From Alphaproteobacteria bacterium (lineage in GTDB: Bacteria > Pseudomonadota > Alphaproteobacteria > Sphingomonadales > Sphingomonadaceae), in contig JAHJWA010000092.1 in the NCBI GenBank assembly GCA_018828205.1, positions 1 through 14,074 of the forward strand: a stretch of 14,074 bases of DNA, read 5' to 3'. This document shows, piece by piece, positions 5,087 through 14,074 of this stretch. Both the position numbers and the translations under genes were made by a program. How positions within the stretch are numbered: position 1 is the first letter of the stretch; each line of letters begins with the position of its first letter. The notes under the pieces are model-generated. The model had not been told where the DNA came from and did no database searches. It was given only the letters and a program-made list of their open reading frames with translations.

Positions 5087-7093
5087 TCAGAAGCCGATCG
5101 CGCGCAGTCTGGCACCGCGCGAGAAGCCGGCGATGGTCCGGATCATCGAAGCCTGCAGATCGACCTCGCGTCCCGAGAGGTGGGCGGCGTCCCTGCCCAG
5201 CAGGATCTCGTAGCTGCCCGGCTCCAGCGCCACGCGCCCATCGGGACCGATCTCGCCAAGCTCTTCCAGACCCAGCTCGAACTGGACGCGCTGGGTTTCG
5301 CCCGCGGCCAGTTCCACCCGCTGGAAGCAGCGCAGCTCGCTATTGGCGGCGATCCGGGGCGAGGGCCCGCGCAGATAGAGCAGCACCGTCTCGACGCAGT
5401 CGTCTTCGCCCAGATTGCGCAGGGTGATCTGCGCGATCACGCGATCGGCGCCCAGTTCCACATCCATCTCGCTGTAGGCGACGCGCGCATACCCCAGCCC
5501 GTGGCCGAACGGCAGGCTGGCGGTCCGATCCGCGGTTTCCAGCGCGAGCGGCAGACGCCCCGTGGGATTGACCTGCCCGGTCAGCACTTCGGCGAGCGCA
5601 TCGTCGCTCGCGTCGGAGCCCGACCAGGCGAGCAGGCGAGCTCCGACCCGCGTCGCCAGATCGCCCAGATCCAGCGGCAGACGGGTCGATTCGATCAGCG
5701 CGAGCCGGGGATTGACGTGTACCAGCGCGCGCAGCAGCACCTCCGCCGCGGCTCCCGGACGCAGCGCCAGACTGTTCTCGATCGGTTCGCAATCGGCATC
5801 GGTAATCACCATCAGCACCACGGCGCTGCGCGTCGCCGCGTCGCAGGCCATGCCAACGGAAAGTCCGTCCGCCCCTATCGAGGCAAGCTCGTTCGTCCCG
5901 TCCTCGGCGCGCAGCGCGAGGCCGGCGACCGTGCTGTGCTCGATCCCGAATGTGTTGAGCGCCCGGCGCAGCCCCGCGGTGGCTTCGTGTCCCGTGCCCA
6001 CCACCAGCAGCTTGCCCGAATCGCGTGCCAGCGGAAGGAGCTCGTTCTCGTTGCGGAGCAGCACCATGGACTTGCGCGCGAGGTCGTCGCGCGCCGCGCG
6101 GCCCGCAAGAGCCGCGCCGGGGGAGGGTTCGGCCGCGGGGCCGAGCTTGAGGAAGGGATCGCGGAACAGGCCGAGATCGCTTTTGGCCGCCAGCACCCGG
6201 CGCACCGCCTCGTCGATCGTGTTGGGCGACAGATAGCCGCGGTCCATCCCGCTCGTGATTGCGCGCCGGTCGGTCTCGTCGGTCTGGGTCGCGCTCAGCC
6301 GCGCCAGCCGGCGCCAGGCGCCCAGATCGATCCCGGCGAAGCTCGAATGGATGCTCGACACGGCCTCCTCGCCAGCGCCTCTGGCCGCGTGCATCTCCTC
6401 GATCGCCGCGAGATCGCTCTTGCGCAGGATCGCGCGGATCAATTGCTCGGTCGCGTGACGCTCGGGGCCCGTCGCCGCCAGCGGTCCGTAACACAGCAGC
6501 CCGAGCACGTTCTCGATGCTGGCGGGGGACTCGCCCTGCAGCCCGCCGAGCAGGCTGCAGGCGATCCGCTCGGCCAGATGGACCTCGGCGCCGAAGCTTG
6601 CTTGGGGATCGCCCATCCCTCCGGCCAGCAAGCGGACCGGGGGCGTTGCGACGAGGCTCCAGCCCCGCGCGGTGGCCTCGTGCGCGAGGACCCGCGACAG
6701 ACGCCACACCGCGTCGGGGTCCCAGCTTGCAGCCATCGCCAGCGGGTCGGGCCAGAGCGGTTTCGCGCGGCCGCTGTCCTTGCTGGTGAACAACAACGGG
6801 ACACCGAAGCGCGACTGCTCGACGGCGATGGTCTGGAGCTCGATCGCCTCGGCGCGACTGGCGACACCCGCGATCGCCGCCGCCTGTCCCGAACGCAGCA
6901 GCGCGAGCACCTCCTCGCCAAAGCTTCCGTCCTCATTGCGGCTGGTCTCGGTCAGCCGGATCACGCGCAACTGCCCGATCTTCTCCTCGAGCGTCATGTA
7001 GGACAGCAGATCCTCGACGAAGCGCGCGCGCCCTGTTCTGTCTATCCCGCCCCGCGTCATCGCGCCCCGCCCCGCCGGCAGGCGGCGCTGCAT
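5087..7093 (-). CDS. Degenerate glycoside hydrolase family 3 (beta-glucosidase-like) protein
   Basis: This 668-residue protein aligns along its length with GH3. It has MTLEEKIGQL (33-42), FTSKDSGRAKPLWPDPLAMAASWDP (102-126), FGAEVHLAERIA (167-178), EAVRRVLAAKSDLGLF (295-310), KSMVLLRNENELLPL (341-355), VLTGQVNPTGRLPL (503-516), LPFGHGLGY (527-535) and an Fn3-like tail with LEPGSYEILLG. Key catalytic parts are missing. The KHF...GGRDYN substrate-binding block reads CYGPLAATGPERH (201-213). After HSSFAGIDLG (249-258) the usual segment carrying the VVSDW nucleophile Asp appears deleted. It has no signal peptide, so it is probably cytoplasmic. The frame is open for 2 kb, so a pseudoenzyme is more likely than a decaying gene. 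Start ATG 7093 has no clear ribosome site; ATG 7060 (residue 12), after a G-rich stretch, is an alternative. Confidence 0.8.
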   Translation of the reverse strand: MQRRLPAGRGAMTRGGIDRTGRARFVEDLLSYMTLEEKIGQLRVIRLTETSRNEDGSFGEEVLALLRSGQAAAIAGVASRAEAIELQTIAVEQSRFGVPLLFTSKDSGRAKPLWPDPLAMAASWDPDAVWRLSRVLAHEATARGWSLVATPPVRLLAGGMGDPQASFGAEVHLAERIACSLLGGLQGESPASIENVLGLLCYGPLAATGPERHATEQLIRAILRKSDLAAIEEMHAARGAGEEAVSSIHSSFAGIDLGAWRRLARLSATQTDETDRRAITSGMDRGYLSPNTIDEAVRRVLAAKSDLGLFRDPFLKLGPAAEPSPGAALAGRAARDDLARKSMVLLRNENELLPLARDSGKLLVVGTGHEATAGLRRALNTFGIEHSTVAGLALRAEDGTNELASIGADGLSVGMACDAATRSAVVLMVITDADCEPIENSLALRPGAAAEVLLRALVHVNPRLALIESTRLPLDLGDLATRVGARLLAWSGSDASDDALAEVLTGQVNPTGRLPLALETADRTASLPFGHGLGYARVAYSEMDVELGADRVIAQITLRNLGEDDCVETVLLYLRGPSPRIAANSELRCFQRVELAAGETQRVQFELGLEELGEIGPDGRVALEPGSYEILLGRDAAHLSGREVDLQASMIRTIAGFSRGARLRAIGF

Positions 7094-7417
7094 TCGTATG
7101 GGTCTGGAAAGTCGGAGCCTCGAGCGTCTGGGAATTGCCGTGCCATGGTGCTCCTGCGGCGAACGGGGGGGTACGAACCCGATGGTGCGAACTTCTTGGA
7201 CGGGAATGCGATCATGCGGCCCCGCCGGGTCGGACAGTCAGCCCAAGAGGTTAATTTGGCGTTTGTTTGCCGGGATTTGCGCGATTCATGGGCAAGGGTC
7301 GAGCGGCCTCAGGGGAAGAAGGTCGAGCAAACCCTGCGAGACCGGGCCGCCGGCGATGGGGAGCGGTTCGGCGAAACCCATTTACACAATTGTCGATACC
7401 TTTATATGTAGGCGGCG
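7094..7417. other. 324-bp intergenic region between GH3 and sahR-like gene
   Basis: This gap separates divergent genes. Apart from the promoter and operator candidate at its right end (7381-7411), I see no convincing gene, tRNA, riboswitch or repeat. Open frames on the plus strand that cross it into the next genes have no domain content here. A short AT-richer patch lies near 7250-7280. A GGGT-ACGA-ACCC mini-hairpin occurs at 7169-7180. The GH3 promoter must also lie here but cannot be picked out. Confidence 0.6.
7381..7411 (+). promoter_or_regulatory. Promoter and candidate SahR operator of the methionine operon
   Basis: TTTACA (7381-7386, one mismatch to the -35 consensus) is followed after 16 nt by TATATG (7403-7408), or after 15 nt by TTATAT. 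The ATG at 7418 comes only about ten bases later, so the leader would be a few nucleotides or none. Overlapping the -10 is an imperfect dyad of about 22 bp (7387-7408): right arm CTTTATATG, left arm CA--T---GATA read toward the centre, with the left arm poorly kept. A regulator bound there would block RNA polymerase, as expected for autorepression by the ArsR-type product. The exact operator consensus was not checked. Confidence 0.4.
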
Positions 7418-8410
7418 ATGGCGATCGATACGACCTTCCGGGCCCTGGCCGACAGCACCCGCCTGCGCATCCTGCGGCTGGTCGGGTCGATGGAGCTCGC
7501 GGTCGGCGAGATCGCGCAGGTGCTGGGGCAGAGCCAGCCGCGCGTCTCGCGCCATATCGGCATTCTCGCCAGCGCGGGCCTGGCCGAACGCCGCCGCGAG
7601 GGCAGCTGGGTGTTCCTGCGCGCCGCACCGGCGGGCGATCGCGCCACGCCCTTGCGCCAGACGATCGCCGCGATGCTCGAATGCGCCGAGCAGGAAGACG
7701 CCGATTTCGCCCGCGCCTGCGCGCAGGATCGTCAGCGATTGGCCGCGATCCGCGCCACCCGCGAGGAACAGGCCGCGTCCTATTTCGCCGCGCATGCGCA
7801 CGACTGGGACGAATTGCGCCGGATGCACACCTCGGACGAACAGGTCGAGACCGCGCTGGCGCAGGCGCTCGACACGCAGGGGCTGGGCCGGCTGCTCGAC
7901 ATCGGCACCGGCACCGGGCGGATGGCGGAGCTGTTCGCGCGCTCGGCGGATCATATCGTCGCGCTCGACAAGAGCCTGGCCATGCTGCGGGTCGCGCGCG
8001 CCAAGCTCCAGCATCTGCCCACCGAGCGGGTCGAGCTGGTGCAGGGCGATTTCGCCGGCCTGCCCTTCGGCGACGCGCTGTTCGACACCGTCTTGTTCCA
8101 CCAGGTATTGCATTTCGCCCCCGATCCCGCCGCCGCGCTGGTCGAGGCGGGGCGGGTGCTCAAGCCGGGCGGCCGCGTCGCGATCGTCGATTTCGCCGCG
8201 CATCAGCGCGAGGAATTGCGCGAGAAGCACGCCCACGCCCGGCTCGGCTTCCGCGACGACCAGATGGCGGGCTTCCTCGCCGACGCCGGCTTCGCGGTAG
8301 CCGAGCCGCAGGCGCTCGAGGGCGGCGAACTGGTGGTGAAGATCTGGGTCTGCAAGCGGCTGGATGCCGACCGCGCGCGGTCCGAAACCGAACGAAAGGT
8401 TGCCTCGTGA
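7418..8410 (+). CDS. sahR: ArsR-family regulator fused to SAM-dependent methyltransferase-like domain (SahR-like)
   Basis: This 330-residue fusion has an ArsR winged-helix domain at about 5-80 (RALADSTRLRILRLVG, EIAQVLGQSQPRVSRHIGIL, LAERRREGSWVFLR). It continues as a class I methyltransferase-like fold at about 130-310, with the glycine-rich motif LDIGTGTGR at 160-168, FHQVLHFAPDP and the motif LKPGGRVAIVDF. No metal-binding Cys cluster is seen. Known SahR proteins have this design: the methylase-like domain binds S-adenosylhomocysteine and releases DNA, inducing methionine-cycle genes. Position as first gene before metF and metH supports the call. The 3' end overlaps metF by four bases (GTGA). 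An active methyltransferase role cannot be excluded. The symbol rests on architecture and context. Confidence 0.85.
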   Translation: MAIDTTFRALADSTRLRILRLVGSMELAVGEIAQVLGQSQPRVSRHIGILASAGLAERRREGSWVFLRAAPAGDRATPLRQTIAAMLECAEQEDADFARACAQDRQRLAAIRATREEQAASYFAAHAHDWDELRRMHTSDEQVETALAQALDTQGLGRLLDIGTGTGRMAELFARSADHIVALDKSLAMLRVARAKLQHLPTERVELVQGDFAGLPFGDALFDTVLFHQVLHFAPDPAAALVEAGRVLKPGGRVAIVDFAAHQREELREKHAHARLGFRDDQMAGFLADAGFAVAEPQALEGGELVVKIWVCKRLDADRARSETERKVAS

Positions 8411-9333
8411 GCCCGACCCTCGACCAGATGCTCGAAGCGCGCACCGCATTGGATGCGCCGCTGTTCTCCGGCCTGCCCGGCGATATCGACGTGAGCTTCG
8501 AATTCTTCCCGCCCAAGTCGGAGAAGATGGAAGCACAGCTCTGGGCGTCGATCGAGGAGCTCGCGCCGCTCGATCCCAGCTTCGTCTCGGTCACCTATGG
8601 CGCCGGCGGCACCACCCGCGAGCGCACCCACCGGACCGTCGCGCGGATCATCGCCGAGGCCGGACTGCCCGCCGCGGCGCATCTCACCTGCGTCGATGCC
8701 AGCAAGGCCGAGATCCGCGAGATCGCCGAGCACTATTGGGAAGCGGGCGTGCGCCACATCGTCGCTCTGCGCGGCGATCCGCCCGACCAGCAGCGCAAGT
8801 TCGCGCCGCATCCCGAAGGCTTCGCCAGCGCCGCCGAACTGGTCGCGGGCCTGCGCGAAGTGGCCGATTTCGAGATCTCGGTCGCCGCCTATCCCGAGAC
8901 CCACCCCGAGGCCGATTGCCCCGCCAGCGATCTCGACAATCTCAAGCGCAAGCTGGACGCGGGCGCCACCCGCGCCATCACGCAGTTCTTCTTCTCGCCC
9001 GACACCTTCTTCCGCTTCCGCGACGCGGCGCAGGCGCACGGGATCACCGCGCCGATCGTCCCCGGCATCCTGCCCGTGACCAATGTCGCGCGCGCCCGCG
9101 AATTCGCCGGCCTGTGCGGCGCGGCGATCCCCGGCTGGATGGATGGTCTGTTCGAAGGGCTCGACAGTCGCCCAGCGGCGCGCCAGCTGGTCGCCTCGAC
9201 CGTGGCAGCCGAACTCTGCCGCCGGCTCTACGCCGGCGGGGTGCGCGAATACCATTTCTACACGCTCAACCGCGCCGATCTCAGCTATGCGATCTGCCAC
9301 ATGCTGGGCCGGCGCCCCCAGGGAGACTCGTGA
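8407..9333 (+). CDS. metF: Methylenetetrahydrofolate reductase
   Basis: This 308-residue protein reduces 5,10-methylene-THF to 5-methyl-THF with FAD and NAD(P)H, feeding MetH. Visible hallmarks are FEFFPPK with the catalytic-type Glu32, SVTYGAGGTTRERT (61-74), HLTCV (92-96), ALRGDPP with the FAD-contacting-type Asp124, AYPETHPEA, TQFFF, PGILPV and the C-terminal YHFYTLNR. Length is normal for bacterial MetF (about 295-310). I take GTG 8407 as the start because it overlaps the regulator stop and gives the usual N-terminal length. The same frame is open back to 7267 but that part is a shadow of the regulator gene. The stop shares one base with the metH part 1 start, so translation is coupled. 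Confidence 0.95.
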   Translation: MSPTLDQMLEARTALDAPLFSGLPGDIDVSFEFFPPKSEKMEAQLWASIEELAPLDPSFVSVTYGAGGTTRERTHRTVARIIAEAGLPAAAHLTCVDASKAEIREIAEHYWEAGVRHIVALRGDPPDQQRKFAPHPEGFASAAELVAGLREVADFEISVAAYPETHPEADCPASDLDNLKRKLDAGATRAITQFFFSPDTFFRFRDAAQAHGITAPIVPGILPVTNVARAREFAGLCGAAIPGWMDGLFEGLDSRPAARQLVASTVAAELCRRLYAGGVREYHFYTLNRADLSYAICHMLGRRPQGDS

Positions 9334-10379
9334 TGGGCGCTCGCGAATTGTTGCAGGCGGAGGCAGCTAAGCGCATCCTGATTACCGACGGAGCATTCGG
9401 CACCGCAATCCAGAACTGGAAACTGGACGAGGCGGCCTATGCCGGCACTCTCGGCCTGTCGCACGACCAGAAGGGCAATAACGATATCCTCGGGCTTACC
9501 AAGCCGGAGGTGGTCGCGTCGATCCACCGCGCCTATTTCGAAGCGGGCGCCGACATCGCCGAAACCAACACCTTTTCCGCCAACCGGATCAGCCAGGCGG
9601 ATTACGGGGCCGAACATCTCGTGCGCGAGATCAACGTCGAATCGGCCCGGCTGGCCCGCGGCATCGCGGATGAGTTCGCAGCGAAGGATGGCCGCCCCCG
9701 TTTCGTCGCCGGCGCGCTGGGCCCCACCAACAAGACCCTGTCGCTCTCGCCCGAGGTCAATGATCCGGGGTATCGCGAGATCGAGTTCGATTTCCTCAAG
9801 GACGTGTACCGCGAACAGATCGATGCCCTGGTCGAAGGCGGGGTCGATTTCATCCTGGTCGAGACGGTCTTCGACACGCTCAACGCGAAGGCAGCGGTGA
9901 TGGCGGCGATGGAGGCGGCCAACGATCTGGGACGCGATCTGCCGATCATGATGTCGATGACGCTGACCGATCTTTCGGGACGCAATCTTTCCGGACACAC
10001 CGTGGAGGCGTTCTGGCATGCGATCCGTCACGCCAGGCCGGTGACGATCGGGCTCAATTGCTCGTTCGGAGCGCAGCAGTTGCGGCCGCATGTGAAGACC
10101 TTGAGCGCGATCTGCGACACGCTGATCATGGTCTATCCCAACGCTGGCTTGCCCAACGAACTCGGCGAATACGACGAGTTGCCAGAGACCACCGCGGGGC
10201 TGGTGGGCGAATGGGCGGAGCAGGGCCAGGTCAATGTGCTGGGCGGATGCTGCGGATCGACACCCGATCATATCAGGGCGATCGCGGAGGCGGTGCGCAA
10301 TTTGCCGCCACGAGCGATTCCCACGCCGGAGGTGCGGACGCGTCTTGCGGGCCTCGAACCCTTCACGATGGCCGCGTAG
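9333..10379 (+). CDS. metH: Methionine synthase, homocysteine-binding module (split MetH, part 1)
   Basis: This 348-residue protein is the zinc-dependent homocysteine S-methyltransferase module of cobalamin-dependent methionine synthase. It opens with RILITDGAFGTAIQ, then NDILGLTKPEVV, ADIAETNTFSAN, GALGPTNKTLS, LVETVFDTLNAKAAV and MMSMTLTDLSGRNLSG. The three zinc ligands are present: Cys243 (GLNCSFG) and Cys306-Cys307 (GGCCGSTP). It ends after the module, where single-chain MetH would continue. The ATG overlaps the metF stop by one base; GGGAGA just upstream serves as ribosome site. Together with part 2 the total is 1226 residues, essentially the size of E. coli MetH in one chain, so nothing appears lost. 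Codon use looks less GC-biased than in metF (more TTG and GGA). Confidence 0.93.
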   Translation: MGARELLQAEAAKRILITDGAFGTAIQNWKLDEAAYAGTLGLSHDQKGNNDILGLTKPEVVASIHRAYFEAGADIAETNTFSANRISQADYGAEHLVREINVESARLARGIADEFAAKDGRPRFVAGALGPTNKTLSLSPEVNDPGYREIEFDFLKDVYREQIDALVEGGVDFILVETVFDTLNAKAAVMAAMEAANDLGRDLPIMMSMTLTDLSGRNLSGHTVEAFWHAIRHARPVTIGLNCSFGAQQLRPHVKTLSAICDTLIMVYPNAGLPNELGEYDELPETTAGLVGEWAEQGQVNVLGGCCGSTPDHIRAIAEAVRNLPPRAIPTPEVRTRLAGLEPFTMAA

Positions 10380-10441
10380 GCGCGCCTTGCCGTTCTCCGA
10401 ATTCGCCACCGCCTCGCCGTCTAACCAAGGCAAATCCAATC

Positions 10442-13078
<2,637 letters not shown>

Positions 13079-13136
13079 CCGGCGCGGCGCAATCGCGCAG
13101 GGCGGTGGCGTCGGCGGCGGGAGCGATTCTGCGGCG

Positions 13137-13330
13137 GGCGCGCGCGGGAGAGATCGCGGGGCCGGGCAGGCCCCCGGCGCCGAAGGAGCAACCGCCCCGG
13201 AAACTCTCAGGCCAACGGACCGCGCGGGCCTCTTCGACACTCTGGAAAGCGTCGCTCCGCAAGGGGTGGCCACCGAAGGGGTAAGCCCGTCCATTCACGG
13301 GTCAGTCTCTCAGGTCACCCGACAGAGGGG
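13137..13330 (+). promoter_or_regulatory. Tandem glycine riboswitch upstream of gcvT
   Basis: Both aptamers are recognisable. Aptamer 1 has P1 arms CGCGCGG (13141-13147) and CCGCGCG (13220-13226), the conserved GGGAGAG, GCCGAAGGAGCAA, GGAAACTCTCAGG and ACGGACCG. A short linker leads to aptamer 2, with CTCTGGAAAG, P1 pairing CTCTG (13240-13244) with CAGAG (13323-13327), CACCGAAGGGGTAA, CAGTCTCTCAGGTCACC and GACAGAGGGG. In this class both aptamers bind glycine and usually switch on the glycine cleavage operon. It starts about 60 nt after the metH part 2 stop. A TTGACC overlaps that stop (13075-13080) but no good -10 is seen, so readthrough from metH is possible. Confidence 0.95.
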
Positions 13331-13343
13331 GCATGGATCGATA

Positions 13344-13362
13344 CGCGTCCCGTCGGGGCGCG
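13344..13362 (+). other. 8-bp hairpin between glycine riboswitch and gcvT start
   Basis: CGCGTCCC (13344-13351) pairs with GGGGCGCG (13355-13362), including one G-U pair, around a GTC loop. It lies just after aptamer 2 and before the gcvT ribosome site. This is where the switching part of a glycine riboswitch would be. There is no T-run after it, so control of translation or Rho access is more likely than intrinsic termination. The function is inferred from position. Confidence 0.5.
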
Positions 13363-13384
13363 CCAGTGCATGCAGTCGGGAAAC

Positions 13385-14074
13385 ATGATGAGCGAAGCCC
13401 CAGACCTTTCCCCGGACGACCTTCCGGACGAGACCCCAGCCAGACTGCCGCTCGATGGCTGGCACCGCGGCAAGGGCGCGCGGATGGTGGAATTCGCCGG
13501 CTACGAGATGCCGATCCAATATTCCTCCGGCGAAGGCGGGGGCATCGTCGCCGAGCACAATTGGACCCGCGAGCAGGCCTCGCTGTTCGACGTCAGCCAC
13601 ATGGGCCAGCTGCTGGTCTCGGGCGAGCGCGCGGCCGAGGAGCTGGAAAAGCTGCTCCCCGGCGCGATCGCCACGCTGAAGCCCGGCCGGGTGCGCTATT
13701 CGCTGCTGCTCAACGAAGAGGGCGGCATTCTCGACGATCTGATGGTGACCAATGTCACCCCCTGGATCGCGGCCGACGAGGAAGCGGGCACCGAAGGCAG
13801 CTGGGGCGAGCCGACCTATTACCTCGTGGTCAACGGCGCGATGAAGTGGGACGATATCGCCCATCTGCGCGAGCATCTCGACGACGATGTCACGCTCACC
13901 CATCTGGGCGACCAGGCGCTGATCGCGCTGCAGGGCCCCAATGCCGCGACCGCGCTCAACCGCGTGATGCGCGGCGTGCCCGAGCAGCTGGTGTTCATGC
14001 AGGCGGTCGATTACCACTTCGGCGAATGGCCGCTTCGGATCACCCGCGCGGGCTACACCGGCGAGGACGGGTTC
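13385..14074 (+). CDS. gcvT: Glycine cleavage system T protein (aminomethyltransferase), N-terminal part, cut by window end
   Basis: The first 230 residues of an expected 380 or so are visible; the frame is open to the last base. GcvT takes the aminomethyl group from lipoylated H protein, releases ammonia and makes methylene-THF. Motifs are LPLDGWHRGKGARMVEFAGYEMPIQY, DVSHMGQ, GRVRYSLLLNEEGGILDDLMV, TYYLVVN, ALIALQGPNA and TRAGYTGEDGF. A polar insert (AADEEAGTEGSWGEP) precedes TYYLVVN. Start choice is open: ATG 13370, 13385 and 13388 are all in frame. GGGA at 13378-13381 lies 3 nt from ATG 13385 and 6 nt from ATG 13388, so the latter may be the true start. The tandem glycine riboswitch directly upstream supports the assignment. 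Confidence 0.95.
   Translation, partial: MMSEAPDLSPDDLPDETPARLPLDGWHRGKGARMVEFAGYEMPIQYSSGEGGGIVAEHNWTREQASLFDVSHMGQLLVSGERAAEELEKLLPGAIATLKPGRVRYSLLLNEEGGILDDLMVTNVTPWIAADEEAGTEGSWGEPTYYLVVNGAMKWDDIAHLREHLDDDVTLTHLGDQALIALQGPNAATALNRVMRGVPEQLVFMQAVDYHFGEWPLRITRAGYTGEDGF

Noticed and set aside
3397..5115. Minus-strand open frame of about 570 codons opposite the DUF1428 and two-domain VOC genes
   Set aside because: It spans several real genes and their gaps in antisense, with no domain signal; a shadow typical of high-GC DNA.
7169..7180. Possible tRNA T-arm on the minus strand (GGGTTCGTACCC) with a nearby CCA
   Set aside because: The stem does not reach five pairs with a 7-nt loop, and no anticodon, D-arm or acceptor pairing could be found.
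4937..7411. Long plus-strand open frame of over 800 codons opposite the GH3 gene
   Set aside because: It is a mirror of GC-rich coding on the minus strand. Its translation is low-complexity Arg/Gln/His-rich with no domain, and it crosses from the VOC tail into an intergenic gap.
7094..7417. S-adenosylhomocysteine or SAM riboswitch before the methionine operon
   Set aside because: No conserved core of these classes is seen, and the likely promoter leaves almost no leader RNA.

Overview
The window is about 14 kb of GC-rich DNA from an alphaproteobacterium. It most resembles Sphingomonadales, perhaps Erythrobacteraceae. This is inferred from the two-gene metH behind an ArsR/methyltransferase-fusion regulator and metF, the GC-rich wobble positions, the frequent GTG starts and stop/start overlaps, and the tandem glycine riboswitch before gcvT. 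No mobile element, CRISPR array, rRNA or tRNA was found. Both window edges cut a gene.

Layout. (1) Positions 1-1500, plus strand: the tail of a DUF411 copper-binding-type protein, a glutaredoxin/MauE-like membrane fusion, and a Met-rich membrane protein with a DUF305 core. This looks like the end of a metal (copper) handling cluster. (2) Positions 1546-5046: an HxlR regulator with an SCP2-like C-terminal domain on the minus strand, divergent from a four-gene plus-strand operon. The operon encodes a single-domain VOC protein, a glutathione S-transferase, a DUF1428 protein duplicated head to tail in one chain, and a two-domain VOC protein. It reads as a small-molecule or electrophile detoxification cassette under a possibly redox-sensing repressor. 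The two promoters appear to overlap in a 77-bp AT-rich gap. (3) Positions 5087-7093, minus strand: a lone GH3 (beta-glucosidase-like) protein without a signal peptide, with the catalytic part of the barrel degenerate or deleted. It is a likely pseudoenzyme. (4) Positions 7094-7417: 324 bp without a gene. Its last 40 bp hold a promoter and a candidate operator. (5) Positions 7418-13078, plus strand: a methionine-cycle operon of a SahR-like ArsR/methyltransferase fusion, metF, metH part 1 (homocysteine/zinc module) and metH part 2 (folate, B12 and AdoMet modules). The first three genes overlap by 1-4 bases. (6) Positions 13137-14074: a tandem glycine riboswitch, a GC-rich hairpin, and the start of gcvT, which runs off the window.

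Regions 5 and 6 place two users of the tetrahydrofolate one-carbon pool side by side. The glycine cleavage system makes methylene-THF when glycine is plentiful (RNA sensor). MetF reduces methylene-THF and MetH passes the methyl to homocysteine, probably under a protein that senses S-adenosylhomocysteine. The least ordinary parts of the window are the HxlR cassette with its doubled DUF1428 chain, the degenerate cytoplasmic GH3 protein, and the near-leaderless promoters proposed for both regulators. All functions are read from motifs in the sequence and from knowledge of the families; no search was run.
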